64,000 nucleotides of DNA from Spirochaetales bacterium (GTDB lineage Bacteria > Spirochaetota > Spirochaetia > Sphaerochaetales > Sphaerochaetaceae). Below, one piece after another: positions 34,194 through 43,007 of the stretch. Both the position numbers and the translations under genes were made by a program. Under the pieces are notes generated by a model. The model saw nothing but the letters and a program-made list of their open reading frames with translations, was not told where the DNA came from and made no database searches. The DNA is taken from assembly GCA_017614375.1 (NCBI GenBank), contig JAGABZ010000006.1, forward strand, positions 1 to 64,000. Direction: 5' to 3'. Numbering within the stretch: position 1 is the first letter of the stretch; every line of letters starts with the position of its first letter.

Positions 34194-35654
34194 TCAGTTC
34201 ACCGGCCAGCTGATTGTCACCCGGACAACCCCCGGGCTCTCCTGGACAATCCGGGCCTCTCCCCTGTGCAGGGTGCGGATGATCCGCGCGACCACCGCCA
34301 GTCCCAGACCCGGGCCGCCCTCGTGGCGTGACCAGTCGCCCCTGGCCCACGGCTCGAAAAAGTCCGTGTCCGAAGGCAGTGTTCCCGCGTTTGTCAGGCT
34401 GATGTCAAAGGTCGGGCCAGAGCAGCCGATGCTCAGAGTGATGTCGGATGCGTCCGGGTCGCTGGAGCCGGCATTCCTGATCAGTTCGGTCAGGGCTTCC
34501 TTAAGCAGGTCATAGTCGGCGTTGATGGTCTGAACGTTGATTTCGCGCTTGATTTTCGATGTGAATGCGGCAGGGAAGGGACTGAGGACGTCCTCGACAA
34601 ACTCCCCGGCGCTGAAGTCGGCGCGGTTGATTTCCTGGATTGCCTCGAGCTTGGCATAGGCGGTGACGGCCTGTACCCGGCTTTCGAGGGCGGCAGTCCC
34701 GAGTATGAGATTCTGAAGCACCTGGGCATCGGAGGGGGAGAACACCCCGTCACGGATGCCTTCGATTGTAATCTTGAGCGAGGTCAGTGGTGTGTTCAAA
34801 TCGTGGGAAATCGTCCTGAGCCATTCGTTGCGGCTCTTCTGGTTTTCCCTGAGTGTCCGGTCGAGTTCTCCGATTGCGGTGTAGATTTCGCGGACGAAGG
34901 GGATGGACTCCCGGGGTGCCGAGGGACTTTCGTGTCCCGGCTCCGTCAGGCTGAGCAGCGCCGAGCGTATCGACGCGATCCTCTGTGTGTTGCGGTACGA
35001 ATATACCCAGGCGATGATCAGCGAGATCAGAAGGGCTACCGGGACGATCAGCAGCAGGTACCTCAAAAGGTCCTCGAGAATTTCCCCGGATACCGTGTAG
35101 GTCCTCGGCGAGTGAACCAGAACGTAGACGGTGCCTTTTCTCGTGCCGTTTACGATGAAACTGACCGAGCCGGCGATGTCGGAGCCCCTGACCCCGCGGG
35201 GAAGGTCGACCGTGACGGTCTTTTTCTCCGTCTCGGTGGTGACATCCATCTGGCCGTAGGCAGTGTAGGTGATGAGAAAGCGGGTTTCGGTGAGCTTTAT
35301 CCGCGCCTCTCTTGAGCCCTCCTGCGTGCCGGAATCGGGGAGGGTGAGGCCTATCGGGGTGGCACCGACGGCGAACGAGGCTCCGGTGGACTCGTCTGTG
35401 TACATAAGCCCGGTGACCTTGTCGGTCGGAAGAATCTGCAGTTTCACCCGGGCACCGGCCGGGCCTCCGAGGACGTTGAAGCTCCCGTCCTCGAGCATGG
35501 AGCCGATGTATGAGACGTACTCATCATAGGCTTCGGATTTCCACTGCCTCTCCTCGGCCGCGTAGCCCGCGGATATGGCGATTCCGGCGAGCAGGAACGT
35601 AATCAGCGTCACCGAGAGCACCGTAATCAGGGATGTGAAGAAGAGCCGCTTCAT
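34194..35654 (-). CDS. Sensor histidine kinase
   Basis: 486 residues. TM1 (about 8-30), periplasmic sensor (about 31-185), TM2 (about 190-215), then HisKA with the phospho-accepting His in TISHDLNTPL and a HATPase domain with LTELIRNAG (N box) and GGPGLGLAVVA (G box). It starts one base after the response-regulator stop. Ligand unknown. Confidence 0.93.
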   Translation of the reverse strand: MKRLFFTSLITVLSVTLITFLLAGIAISAGYAAEERQWKSEAYDEYVSYIGSMLEDGSFNVLGGPAGARVKLQILPTDKVTGLMYTDESTGASFAVGATPIGLTLPDSGTQEGSREARIKLTETRFLITYTAYGQMDVTTETEKKTVTVDLPRGVRGSDIAGSVSFIVNGTRKGTVYVLVHSPRTYTVSGEILEDLLRYLLLIVPVALLISLIIAWVYSYRNTQRIASIRSALLSLTEPGHESPSAPRESIPFVREIYTAIGELDRTLRENQKSRNEWLRTISHDLNTPLTSLKITIEGIRDGVFSPSDAQVLQNLILGTAALESRVQAVTAYAKLEAIQEINRADFSAGEFVEDVLSPFPAAFTSKIKREINVQTINADYDLLKEALTELIRNAGSSDPDASDITLSIGCSGPTFDISLTNAGTLPSDTDFFEPWARGDWSRHEGGPGLGLAVVARIIRTLHRGEARIVQESPGVVRVTISWPVN

Positions 35655-35655
35655 T

Positions 35656-36348
35656 TCAGTCCTTTGTGTACCCTATGAAGCGGTACCCGAATCCCCGGAT
35701 CGTCTCGATCCAACGGTTCTCCGACCCGAGTTTGGCCCGGATGTTCTTTATGTGGGTATCGACGATCCGCTCGTACGACTCAAACGAGTAGTCGAAACAT
35801 TTGTCCAGGATGTAGGCCCGTGTCACCTGCTCCGGCGCGAACTCCAGCAGTGTCTCCAGGATTCTCCACTCGGCGGCGGTCAGATACACCTCGCTGCCGT
35901 TGAGGGCGACCTTATGCTGCTTTCTGTCCCATGTCAGCCTGGCCTCCCCGGTATAGAAATCGATGACCGGCCGGTCGGACTTCGGGGATTCGACCCTGCG
36001 CAGCACCGCCTGGACCCTGAGAACCAGCTCCCGCGGGGAGAACGGCTTTGTGATGTAGTCGTCCGCGCCGAGCTCGAATCCGGCAATCCGGTCGCTCTCG
36101 GCAACCCGTGCCGTCATGAAAATCACCGGGATGTCCTTTGTCTGTCTGAGATTCCTGATGAACTCGAAACCGTCCCCGTCGGGAAGCATCACGTCCTGGA
36201 TTATCAGGTCCGGGGTGGTTTCCTCCAGAGCCCTGCCTGCGGCGGAGAGTGTGGGGAAAGTGTGGGCCTCATAGCCTGAAATCCGCAGGTACTGGGCCAC
36301 GCCCTCGGCAATGGCGGTATGGTCTTCGACGATGAAGATGGTTTTCAT
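35656..36348 (-). CDS. OmpR-family response regulator
   Basis: 230 residues from MKTIFIVEDH. The receiver domain has the phospho-Asp in IIQDVMLPDGDG, the conserved Thr/Lys region (MTARVAES, KPFSPRELV), and a C-terminal winged helix (AAEWRILETLLEFAPEQVTRAYIL...RIVDTHIKNIRAKLG). It is the first gene of the two-component operon. A longer in-frame start lacks a ribosome-binding site. The chosen ATG stands seven bases after a -10 box. Confidence 0.93.
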   Translation of the reverse strand: MKTIFIVEDHTAIAEGVAQYLRISGYEAHTFPTLSAAGRALEETTPDLIIQDVMLPDGDGFEFIRNLRQTKDIPVIFMTARVAESDRIAGFELGADDYITKPFSPRELVLRVQAVLRRVESPKSDRPVIDFYTGEARLTWDRKQHKVALNGSEVYLTAAEWRILETLLEFAPEQVTRAYILDKCFDYSFESYERIVDTHIKNIRAKLGSENRWIETIRGFGYRFIGYTKD

Positions 36349-36355
36349 GCTGTCA

Positions 36356-36384
36356 ATCCTATGCCCCCTCGGCCGTTTCTTCAA
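36356..36384 (-). promoter_or_regulatory. Response-regulator promoter, leaderless arrangement
   Basis: Minus-strand TTGAAG, 17-bp spacer, TAGGAT, seven bases, ATG. Confidence 0.65.
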
Positions 36385-36426
36385 CAGGAATCCCCTCCGG
36401 GCCCCCGAACTTCACACAAATACATA

Positions 36427-36456
36427 TTCGACACCCGGCTTTTGCAATGCTACAAT
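36427..36456 (+). promoter_or_regulatory. NusG-II gene promoter, leaderless arrangement
   Basis: TTCGAC, 18-bp spacer, TACAAT, CGGCT, ATG. Divergent from the response-regulator promoter. Confidence 0.55.
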
Positions 36457-36461
36457 CGGCT

Positions 36462-36815
36462 ATGCTCAAAAAGGCCGACATCATTATCGCCCTGGTCTGC
36501 GTCCTGACCGTCGCGGGCCTGAGTCTGCTGATCCTGCCCTCCCGCGCCCCAGCGCAAAATGTCATCATCACCTGTGACGGTGGCCGCTACATCTATCAGC
36601 TCGGGCAAGACCTGACCGTCTCCGTCCCCGGGCCGCTCGGACTGACGGTCATACAGATTTCCGGCTCATCGGTGAGGGTCCTGAGCTCACCCTGCCCGGG
36701 AGGGGACTGCATGCGCATGAGCGCCTCGAAAAGCGGAGACTTCATCGCCTGCCTGCCCAACAGGGTGATGATTACCATCGGCGGGGACGGGGAGGTTGAC
36801 GATGTCGCCTACTAG
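36462..36815 (+). CDS. NusG domain II-containing membrane protein
   Basis: 117 residues: a membrane anchor (MLKKADIIIALVCVLTVAGL) then an extracytoplasmic NusG-II beta-barrel domain with SSPCPGGDCMRM and FIACLPNRVMITI. Despite the name it is not a transcription factor. It is regularly paired with Gx transporters, as here, where the next gene overlaps by 14 bp. The internal ATG was chosen because it begins the anchor and is placed five bases after a -10 box. Confidence 0.88.
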   Translation: MLKKADIIIALVCVLTVAGLSLLILPSRAPAQNVIITCDGGRYIYQLGQDLTVSVPGPLGLTVIQISGSSVRVLSSPCPGGDCMRMSASKSGDFIACLPNRVMITIGGDGEVDDVAY

Positions 36816-37854
36816 GCCGGCCCAGGGCCTGCGTGCGACCGGCAGGCATCTGTCATTTCTGACGGCGACGGTAATGCTCTTTTCCCTGGCGGAGGCCTCG
36901 CTTCCCAGGATTGTGCCGTTCTTCAGAATCGGCCTGTCAAACCTCAGTCTGATGCTCGCCCTGCAGACAGGGTTCTGTTTCCCGTCCTTCATGGTCCTCG
37001 CCGGGCTCAAAGTGCTGGTTCAGGGCATCGTCGGAGGCACTCTGCTGTCCTATGTGACGGTCCTGTCGGCGGCCTCGACCCTCGGATCATCGCTGACGAT
37101 GTTTCTCATAAGCCGGCTTCGCGCCGGGGACAAGGGGCCCGGATGGGTCGGAATCAGCATGGCCGGTGCTCTGGTCGGAAACATATCCCAGACCCTGGCC
37201 GGAACGCTTTTTCTGGGCAGGCAGGCTCTGTATCTTTTCCCGCTGATCGGCGGGCTCGGGCTGGTGTCATCCGCCGCCCTCGGGCTGTGGGCGGAGCGCT
37301 TTTTTGCCGTTTCGGATTTTCCCGCCGTGCTGAGGGAAACCTGCCCGGCCCCGGCCATGTCCCCGGCTGCGGAAAACAACGGGCACCGGATACCCGCGCC
37401 CCGGCTGGCCGCCGCTGTCATCCTGGTCGCCGCCGAGCTGGCGATGCTGGTTCTGAGAAACATCTGGCTCAGCCTGGGACTGCTGCTGGCCTCGGCGGTA
37501 TTCAGACTGGCCGTCGGGCTGAAAGTCAGGCCGCTTCGGAGCATCATCCTCCTGACAGCCCTGGCTCTGCTTTCGCTGTTCACGCCATCCGGAAAGGTTC
37601 TGCTTGATCTCGGAGCACTTTCGTTTACGTCCGGAGCCCTCCTTGGCGCCCTGACCCGGGGGCTGACACTGTGTGCGTCGGTCGGAATCAGCCGGCTCGT
37701 CCTGTTCTGCCTGGACGCCCGTAACCTGGGCGCGCTGGGAGGGGTAATGTCATATCTGGGGGCGATGACCGGGGCATTTTCCCCTGCCCGGGACGGAGGA
37801 TTCACAGAGGCCGCGGACAAAGCCCTGCGCGCTGCCTGGCGCGGTGATGTATGA
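36802..37854 (+). CDS. Gx transporter family protein (HepT-like)
   Basis: 350 residues, multi-pass membrane. The N-terminal half matches the Gx/HepT family: ASLPRIVPFFRIGLSNLSLMLAL, GTLLSYVTVLSAAST, GALVGNISQTLAGT. The C-terminal half adds further helices resembling an ECF-type T component. Such proteins are thought to import isoprenoid or vitamin precursors, possibly together with the NusG-II partner. ATG chosen six bases after GGGGAGG. Confidence 0.85.
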   Translation: MSPTRPAQGLRATGRHLSFLTATVMLFSLAEASLPRIVPFFRIGLSNLSLMLALQTGFCFPSFMVLAGLKVLVQGIVGGTLLSYVTVLSAASTLGSSLTMFLISRLRAGDKGPGWVGISMAGALVGNISQTLAGTLFLGRQALYLFPLIGGLGLVSSAALGLWAERFFAVSDFPAVLRETCPAPAMSPAAENNGHRIPAPRLAAAVILVAAELAMLVLRNIWLSLGLLLASAVFRLAVGLKVRPLRSIILLTALALLSLFTPSGKVLLDLGALSFTSGALLGALTRGLTLCASVGISRLVLFCLDARNLGALGGVMSYLGAMTGAFSPARDGGFTEAADKALRAAWRGDV

Positions 37855-37876
37855 TAGACTTGTTACGGAGAAGCAT

Positions 37877-38917
37877 ATGCAACATGAAGTGACATTGGGC
37901 CAGCCGTTGCTGGATTCAAAGGGAATGATCGCCGAGGAAGGCTGGGCCCGCCACCCGGTCTGGCACTACGAACGCAAGGCCGTCAGAGCCTCTGCTCTGA
38001 GGATCAAGGAGTGGGACTACTACGCCCTGACCTCGATGTCCGGGGAATGGACGCTGGCCCTGACAATCAGCGACCTGGGTTACAGCGCCCTGTACAGCAT
38101 CGCCTTTGTCGATTACAGGCGGGGGGCCTTCGCCCAGACCGACGCGATGCGGTTTTTCACCATGCACCGCACCGGACTGGCGCCCTCGAGCACCGAAGAC
38201 AACCAGGTCAGCGTCTCTGACAGCAAACTCCGCATCGCCTTTATCAAGCGCGGCGGGCAGAGAATCCTCGTTTTCGGCGCCCCGGCCCTGGTTCTGCCCG
38301 ACGGGGGTGTCGGAATCGAGGGACAGATTACCCTGCATCAGGAAAAAGGCGCCGAGTCGATGAACATTGCCACCTCATGGAAGGAAAACCGCCGGGCTTT
38401 CTACCTCAACGAGAAGGTCAACTGCATGCCGGCCTCCGGAACACTCCGCCTGGGAGGTGATGAGCAGACTCTGGCCGAAAACGACGTCTGGGGCGTGCTG
38501 GACTGGGGTAGGGGCAGGTGGACCTACACCAACCGCTGGTTCTGGGGCAGCGCGAGCGGCATCATCGACGGGGTTCCGTTCGGCTTCAACATCGGATACG
38601 GTTTCTCGGACCGCACTCCGGCCTCGGAGAACGTCGTTTTCTACGACGGCAAGATCCACAAGCTTGAGGATGTCGATTTCGGCATCCCCGCTTCGGGCTA
38701 CACCGACACATGGCACATGACCAGCTCCGACGGACGCTTCATGATGGACTTCACACCGGCTGTGGACAGGCACACCTGCACCGACTTCAGAATTATAAAA
38801 AGCGACCAGCACCAGGTCTTCGGTTATTACGACGGCAAGGTGGTTTTGGACGACGGGCGTGTAATCACCGTTTCCCGTTTGCCCGCGTTTGCCGAGGACG
38901 TGTTCAACCGCTGGTAA
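37877..38917 (+). CDS. DUF2804 protein
   Basis: 346 residues matching the DUF2804 architecture: a C-terminal-type lipocalin-like beta fold with WGVLDWGRGRWTYTNRWFWGSASG, PFGFNIGYGFSDR and ENVVFYDGKIHKLEDV. Function unknown. Shine-Dalgarno GGAGAAG precedes the ATG. Its last 91 bp are overlapped on the other strand by a truncated zinc-ribbon gene. Confidence 0.88.
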   Translation: MQHEVTLGQPLLDSKGMIAEEGWARHPVWHYERKAVRASALRIKEWDYYALTSMSGEWTLALTISDLGYSALYSIAFVDYRRGAFAQTDAMRFFTMHRTGLAPSSTEDNQVSVSDSKLRIAFIKRGGQRILVFGAPALVLPDGGVGIEGQITLHQEKGAESMNIATSWKENRRAFYLNEKVNCMPASGTLRLGGDEQTLAENDVWGVLDWGRGRWTYTNRWFWGSASGIIDGVPFGFNIGYGFSDRTPASENVVFYDGKIHKLEDVDFGIPASGYTDTWHMTSSDGRFMMDFTPAVDRHTCTDFRIIKSDQHQVFGYYDGKVVLDDGRVITVSRLPAFAEDVFNRW

Positions 38918-39264
38918 AGGGGCAGGGCGAAAAAGGCGTCTGCACTCTTGCTCCCGCGTTTGATGCGGGTTTTCACCATGCTCGTGGTGCAGTGGAACTT
39001 CCTGGCCAGCTGGTTGACGCTGGCGCCTGAGCACCAGAGGCGGAAAAGCTCACCGATGTCGATGTCGTCCCTGTGCAAGCGGTAGTTCCTGGATTCCAGG
39101 CGCTCGGTGAACGTCTTTCCGCAGAAGCGGCATCTGTAGCGCCTTACTCTGCCGCAGGCTGCCGATTCGTAGGTCCCGTGAAGGGCCTTCCAATCGTTTT
39201 TCCGGGCAATCAGATAATCGTGACAGGGACATTCCGGGTTCGGGCATGTCTGGGGCGTCTTCAT
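38827..39264 (-). pseudogene. Truncated IS1/InsA-like zinc-ribbon HTH protein
   Basis: 145 codons with a good AGGAGG start. Residues 1-60 form a zinc ribbon (CPNPECPCH...YRCRFCGKTF) and 70-105 a helix-turn-helix (GASVNQLARKFHCTTSMVKTRI), the N-terminal layout of IS1-type transposases. The last 30 residues are the antisense of the DUF2804 3' end, which suggests the reading frame continues into unrelated DNA after a deletion. No catalytic domain remains. An intact small regulator is possible. Confidence 0.5.
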
Positions 39265-39427
39265 GGGATTCCTCCTTGGAGTTTTTTGCCTCAAGATACC
39301 ACCGTTTTTCCCCTCTTGTGGGAAAATAGCCCCAAATAGGGAACAAAATTGCTCTTCATGTTTCCTCCCGGGGATGGACTTGCCCGGAGCATTGCGCCGG
39401 CCTGCCCCCAGAGCCTGCCACATCGTT

Positions 39428-39550
39428 TTCAGAATAAAACCTGAAAATCCGGGCTCCGATTCTGAAATTTCAGAATAAAACCCCGAAAATCTGCCTCCAA
39501 TTCGGAAATTTCAGAATAAACCCCGAGAATCCGGCTTCCAATTCTGAAAA
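39428..39550. repeat. Three 41-bp tandem repeats
   Basis: Units begin at 39428, 39469 and 39510. Each starts TTCAGAAT and ends ATTCTGAA or a close variant, so every unit is itself a long inverted repeat, with a centre such as AAAACCCCGAAAATCTGCC. Together with the terminator at 39618 this accounts for the 400-bp gap between the zinc-ribbon remnant and the foldase gene. Confidence 0.85.
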
Positions 39551-39617
39551 CCCTGCCACGGATGAGCCGGTCAGCCAGTCCGGAGTTGTTCTATCCCCCG
39601 GGAAACATGAAGAGCCC

Positions 39618-39644
39618 AAAAAAAGGGAGTCCCGGAGGACTCCC
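39618..39644 (-). terminator. Terminator of the PpiD-like gene
   Basis: Minus strand GGGAGTCC-TCCG-GGACTCCC followed by TTTTTTT. Confidence 0.88.
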
Positions 39645-39665
39645 GTGTGTCTGCAAGCCTGAAAC

Positions 39666-41186
39666 TCAGTTGCCCATGTAGAGCGACAGGAATGTCGAGA
39701 GGAAGTTGTTCTCGTGTTTGTCGCTGTAAAGGACGCTGTAGAAGAAGTCGGAGACCAGGTTCTGTCCGCCGTAGTAGGCGTAGAACAGAGCCACGGTCTG
39801 GGCCGCGGAGGCATCCTCGTCCTCGCCGGTGATCTTGATGACCATGTAGCTTCCGTCGCTGTTCTGGATGGCGTTGGTCACGAAGCCGACTTCCTCGGTG
39901 TAGAGGGTCTTCATCAGGTCTTCGTTGATGTAGTTGGCCAGAACTCCGTCGCTGTCGGTGTAGCTGAAGCTGCTCATGTACTGGCTGCCGCCGATGTTGG
40001 CCGGGGTGGCGCCGACGGTGGAAACGGTGAGGTTGTAGTCGGCTGCCGCCTTGTCGAAATCGGTCTGAGCGATGTTGGCGACGTTGACTGCCGCGTCTCC
40101 GATGATGGCGGACACGGCGTCGGCCTCGTAGCTGGCCATGTAGTACTTGATGTTCATCCGGGTGTTCTCATCGGTGATGTCGGCATCCTGGGCGGCGCCG
40201 TCAACCTTGAAGATCCTGTAGCCGGCGGAGGTGTCCATCACTTCGGTGAATGAGCCCTCGGCGGTGGCGTAGAGGGCCTGGACCTGCTCGTCGGAAAGAA
40301 TCGAGGACATGCCGTAGTAGTAGACCACTCCGACTGCACCTCCGTTTTCGGCATAGCTGTCCTCGGAGTACTGGGCGACTACGTCTGCCCATGCGGTTCC
40401 GTCGGAAAGGGCCTGATAGGCAAGCTTGGCCTTATCCTCGGTGCTGGTGGTCAGAATAGAGATGTCGATTGACTTGAACTTGGCCGGATCGGCGTTCAGG
40501 TAAGCCTCTGCCGCAGTGTCGGGGATGCTCCTGTAGTCGACGGTGATGTAGGAAAAGGTTCTGGTCCTGGCAGCCTGGGCTCCGACGAAATCAAGCTCGC
40601 CCTGAGGAGTGAAGGTGGTTGCCTGGTCGTTGTACACGATGTCGAACGGGAGCATCCGCTTGTAGTAGTTGCTGACACTCGTTCTGACGTCGTTGCCCGC
40701 GTTGTTGTAGACGTCGGCGGAAAAGGTGTTGCCCTCTTCGTCCGCGAAGTAACCGGACTTGATGATGGCCTGATCGATCAGTTCCTGGGGAACCTTGACT
40801 CCGGAGCGGTTGGCCATCTGGGTGGCGGCGGTGATGATTACGGCGTTGGAGTAGGCCTGGTTCCAGAGCTGGTACTGGCTGGAAAGGTCGGCGGAGTTGG
40901 CCAGGTCGGTGTTGGAATTGGCCAGCTGGGTGTACTGCTCGTAAATGATGCTGTTTTGCTCGAGGACGATGTCCTCGCCGTCGTAGGAACCGAATACTAT
41001 CTGGTTCTTCTTTTCGATTCTGGGGAGAATCACGTAGAAGATGCTCGTGCCCAGGAGGGCCACGACGATGATTACGATGATTACGGTCGCGAAGATTTTG
41101 CTGGCGCTGACGGGCTCGCGGTTGGCCTTTGCCTTTGTGCCGCCCTTGACTTCCGGCTGCTTCTTCTTTTCGTTACTTTCTGACAT
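39666..41186 (-). CDS. SurA/PpiD-like periplasmic foldase
   Basis: 506 residues: a charged cytoplasmic start, one membrane anchor (about 30-55, IFATVIIVIIVVALLGTSIFY), a SurA_N-like helical region (about 60-230) and a parvulin-like region around SILTTSTEDKAKLAYQALSDGTAWADVVAQYSED...GGAVGVVYYYGM. It is rich in Ser/Thr/Ala. It probably assists folding of exported proteins. The parvulin core looks divergent, so isomerase activity is uncertain. A single-gene unit with a strong terminator. Confidence 0.8.
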   Translation of the reverse strand: MSESNEKKKQPEVKGGTKAKANREPVSASKIFATVIIVIIVVALLGTSIFYVILPRIEKKNQIVFGSYDGEDIVLEQNSIIYEQYTQLANSNTDLANSADLSSQYQLWNQAYSNAVIITAATQMANRSGVKVPQELIDQAIIKSGYFADEEGNTFSADVYNNAGNDVRTSVSNYYKRMLPFDIVYNDQATTFTPQGELDFVGAQAARTRTFSYITVDYRSIPDTAAEAYLNADPAKFKSIDISILTTSTEDKAKLAYQALSDGTAWADVVAQYSEDSYAENGGAVGVVYYYGMSSILSDEQVQALYATAEGSFTEVMDTSAGYRIFKVDGAAQDADITDENTRMNIKYYMASYEADAVSAIIGDAAVNVANIAQTDFDKAAADYNLTVSTVGATPANIGGSQYMSSFSYTDSDGVLANYINEDLMKTLYTEEVGFVTNAIQNSDGSYMVIKITGEDEDASAAQTVALFYAYYGGQNLVSDFFYSVLYSDKHENNFLSTFLSLYMGN

Positions 41187-41268
41187 TACAGACCCCTGTA
41201 TAAATAAGGATGTGCCATTGGCGCAAACTACAAGATACCATCACACAAATCGAGTGTCAATGCGAACA

Positions 41269-41291
41269 AAAAGCCCCGCGTGAGCGGGGCA
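41269..41291 (-). terminator. Terminator of the iron-type ABC operon
   Basis: Minus strand GCCCCGC-TCAC-GCGGGGC then TTTTTG, about 40 bp past the permease stop. Confidence 0.85.
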
Positions 41292-41295
41292 GCGG

Positions 41296-41320
41296 GGTGG
41301 GTCAGGTCTTGCCCGGGAAT
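41296..41320 (+). repeat. REP-like motif copy (ABC operon 3' side)
   Basis: GGTGGGTCAGGTCTTGCCCG then GGAAT, between the permease stop codon and its terminator. Confidence 0.7.
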
Positions 41321-41331
41321 ACCAAGAGTAC

Positions 41332-43005
41332 CTAGAGCGAGACTTCCTTGTTTCCCGTCACCTTCATGTAGATGAGCAGGGAGATGATGGTGGTGACGGT
41401 CAGGATTGTGGCGTAGGCTGCGGCGATTCCGTAGTTTCCGCGGCTGACGTAGGTGTACACCGCCAGAGTGAGGGTGATTGTGTTGAGGTTGTAGAGGATG
41501 ATCGCCGTCGACAGCTCGGTGATGATCGTCACCCAGGAGAGGATCGCTCCGGACATGATGCCGTTTCCCATCATCGGGACGGTTATGCGGAAGAACGTCT
41601 TCATCTTGCTCGCGCCGAGGCTTATCGAGGCCTCCTCAATCGACATCGGAATCTGCTGCAGCGTGGCCACCGATGAGCGGATCGTGTACGGGATACGCCG
41701 GATTATCAGGGCCAGGATCATGATTGTCGCCGTACCGGTGAGCATCAGCGGCTTGGTGTTGAAGGCCAGGACCAGGGCGATGCCGACTACCGAGCCGGGG
41801 ATGATGTACGGAATCATCGAAATCGTGTCGATGGCCTTGTTCGCGGTGCTGCTCCTGCGGACGACCAGATACGCGATCAGGATGGCCAGCACCACGACCA
41901 GCACAAGTGCCGCCGCGCCAATGAGGAAGGTATTGGGAATGGCTTTCTTCAGATGGCTGAAGGCGAACCTGTAGCTGTCCAATGAGTAGCCTTCGACGAA
42001 CAGCTTGCCGCTTGTCTTCTGGAACGAAGAGTAGATGACGTAAATCTGCGGCATGAACGAAAGCAGGACGACGAACCAGCAGTAGAAGTTGATCAGCACC
42101 GCCTTCAGTCCGTGGATCTGCTTGCGCTCGATGGTGTGCATCGCGTTCATGGTGAAGCGGTGGCGGTTGTTTATGTACCTCTGCACCAGGAAGATGATTG
42201 CCGTGATGACGATGGCTATGACCGAGACGGCGGCGCCGAATGTGTGGTCGCTTCCGGTCTCGTTGAAGTAGGCATCATAGATGACCACCGGGAAGGTCTG
42301 GTAGCCCTCGCCGATCAGCAGCGGAGTACCGAAGTCCGCGAAGGCCCTCATGAACACCAGCAGCGTCGCGGCGATGATCGTCGGCATGCAGAGGGGTATG
42401 ACCACCTTGAAGAACCGCTTCACGCCGCTGCAGCCCATGTTCTCCGAGGCCTCGAGCAGGGAGTTGTCGATGTTCTTCAACGCTCCGCAGAGGTAGAGGA
42501 ATACCAGGGGGAACAGCTGCAGGGACAGAACCAGCACGATGCCTTTGAAGCCGTAGATGTTCCCGACCTGGATGCCGAAGACATTGTGCAGGAAGTTCGA
42601 GATGATTCCGTTCCGGCCCAGCAGGACTATCCAGGAATAGGCTCCGATGAAGGGGGCTGACATGCTGCAGAGGATGACGAGAATCTGCAGAAGCGATTTC
42701 CCCTTTATCTCGTACATCTGGTAGAAATAGGCCAGCGGAATCCCGATGATCAGCGTGATGATTGTCGTCGTGACGGTTACCTTCAGGCTGTTGAAAATCG
42801 TTTCGATGTAGTAGGGGCGGCTGAAGAAGGTCCTGAATGCCTCCAGCGTGAAGCGCCTGGTTTCGCCCTCACCGACGAACACCGACTGCCGAAGCAGGAT
42901 GAACAGCGGATAGATCAGGATCAGGCCGTACATGGCTATCACGCCGAGGGATACCAGGCTCCAGACATCTCCCTTCTTTTTCTTGAGACTCTTCTCTCCG
43001 GCCAT
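41332..43005 (-). CDS. Iron(III)-type ABC transporter permease, double domain
   Basis: 557 residues, about twelve membrane helices in two fused permease halves. Each half has an EAA loop: EASENMGCSGVKRFFKVVIPLCMPTI and EASISLGASKMKTFFRITVPMMGN. This is the FbpB/ThiP-like arrangement. It forms the channel with the ATPase immediately upstream (overlapping ends) and the binding protein. The ATG behind GGAGAG is preferred to the GTG one codon earlier. Confidence 0.92.
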   Translation of the reverse strand: MAGEKSLKKKKGDVWSLVSLGVIAMYGLILIYPLFILLRQSVFVGEGETRRFTLEAFRTFFSRPYYIETIFNSLKVTVTTTIITLIIGIPLAYFYQMYEIKGKSLLQILVILCSMSAPFIGAYSWIVLLGRNGIISNFLHNVFGIQVGNIYGFKGIVLVLSLQLFPLVFLYLCGALKNIDNSLLEASENMGCSGVKRFFKVVIPLCMPTIIAATLLVFMRAFADFGTPLLIGEGYQTFPVVIYDAYFNETGSDHTFGAAVSVIAIVITAIIFLVQRYINNRHRFTMNAMHTIERKQIHGLKAVLINFYCWFVVLLSFMPQIYVIYSSFQKTSGKLFVEGYSLDSYRFAFSHLKKAIPNTFLIGAAALVLVVVLAILIAYLVVRRSSTANKAIDTISMIPYIIPGSVVGIALVLAFNTKPLMLTGTATIMILALIIRRIPYTIRSSVATLQQIPMSIEEASISLGASKMKTFFRITVPMMGNGIMSGAILSWVTIITELSTAIILYNLNTITLTLAVYTYVSRGNYGIAAAYATILTVTTIISLLIYMKVTGNKEVSL

Positions 43006-43007
43006 CA

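Noticed and set aside
39428-39550. CRISPR array
   Set aside because: Units are back-to-back with no unique spacers, are palindromic throughout, and no cas gene is present.
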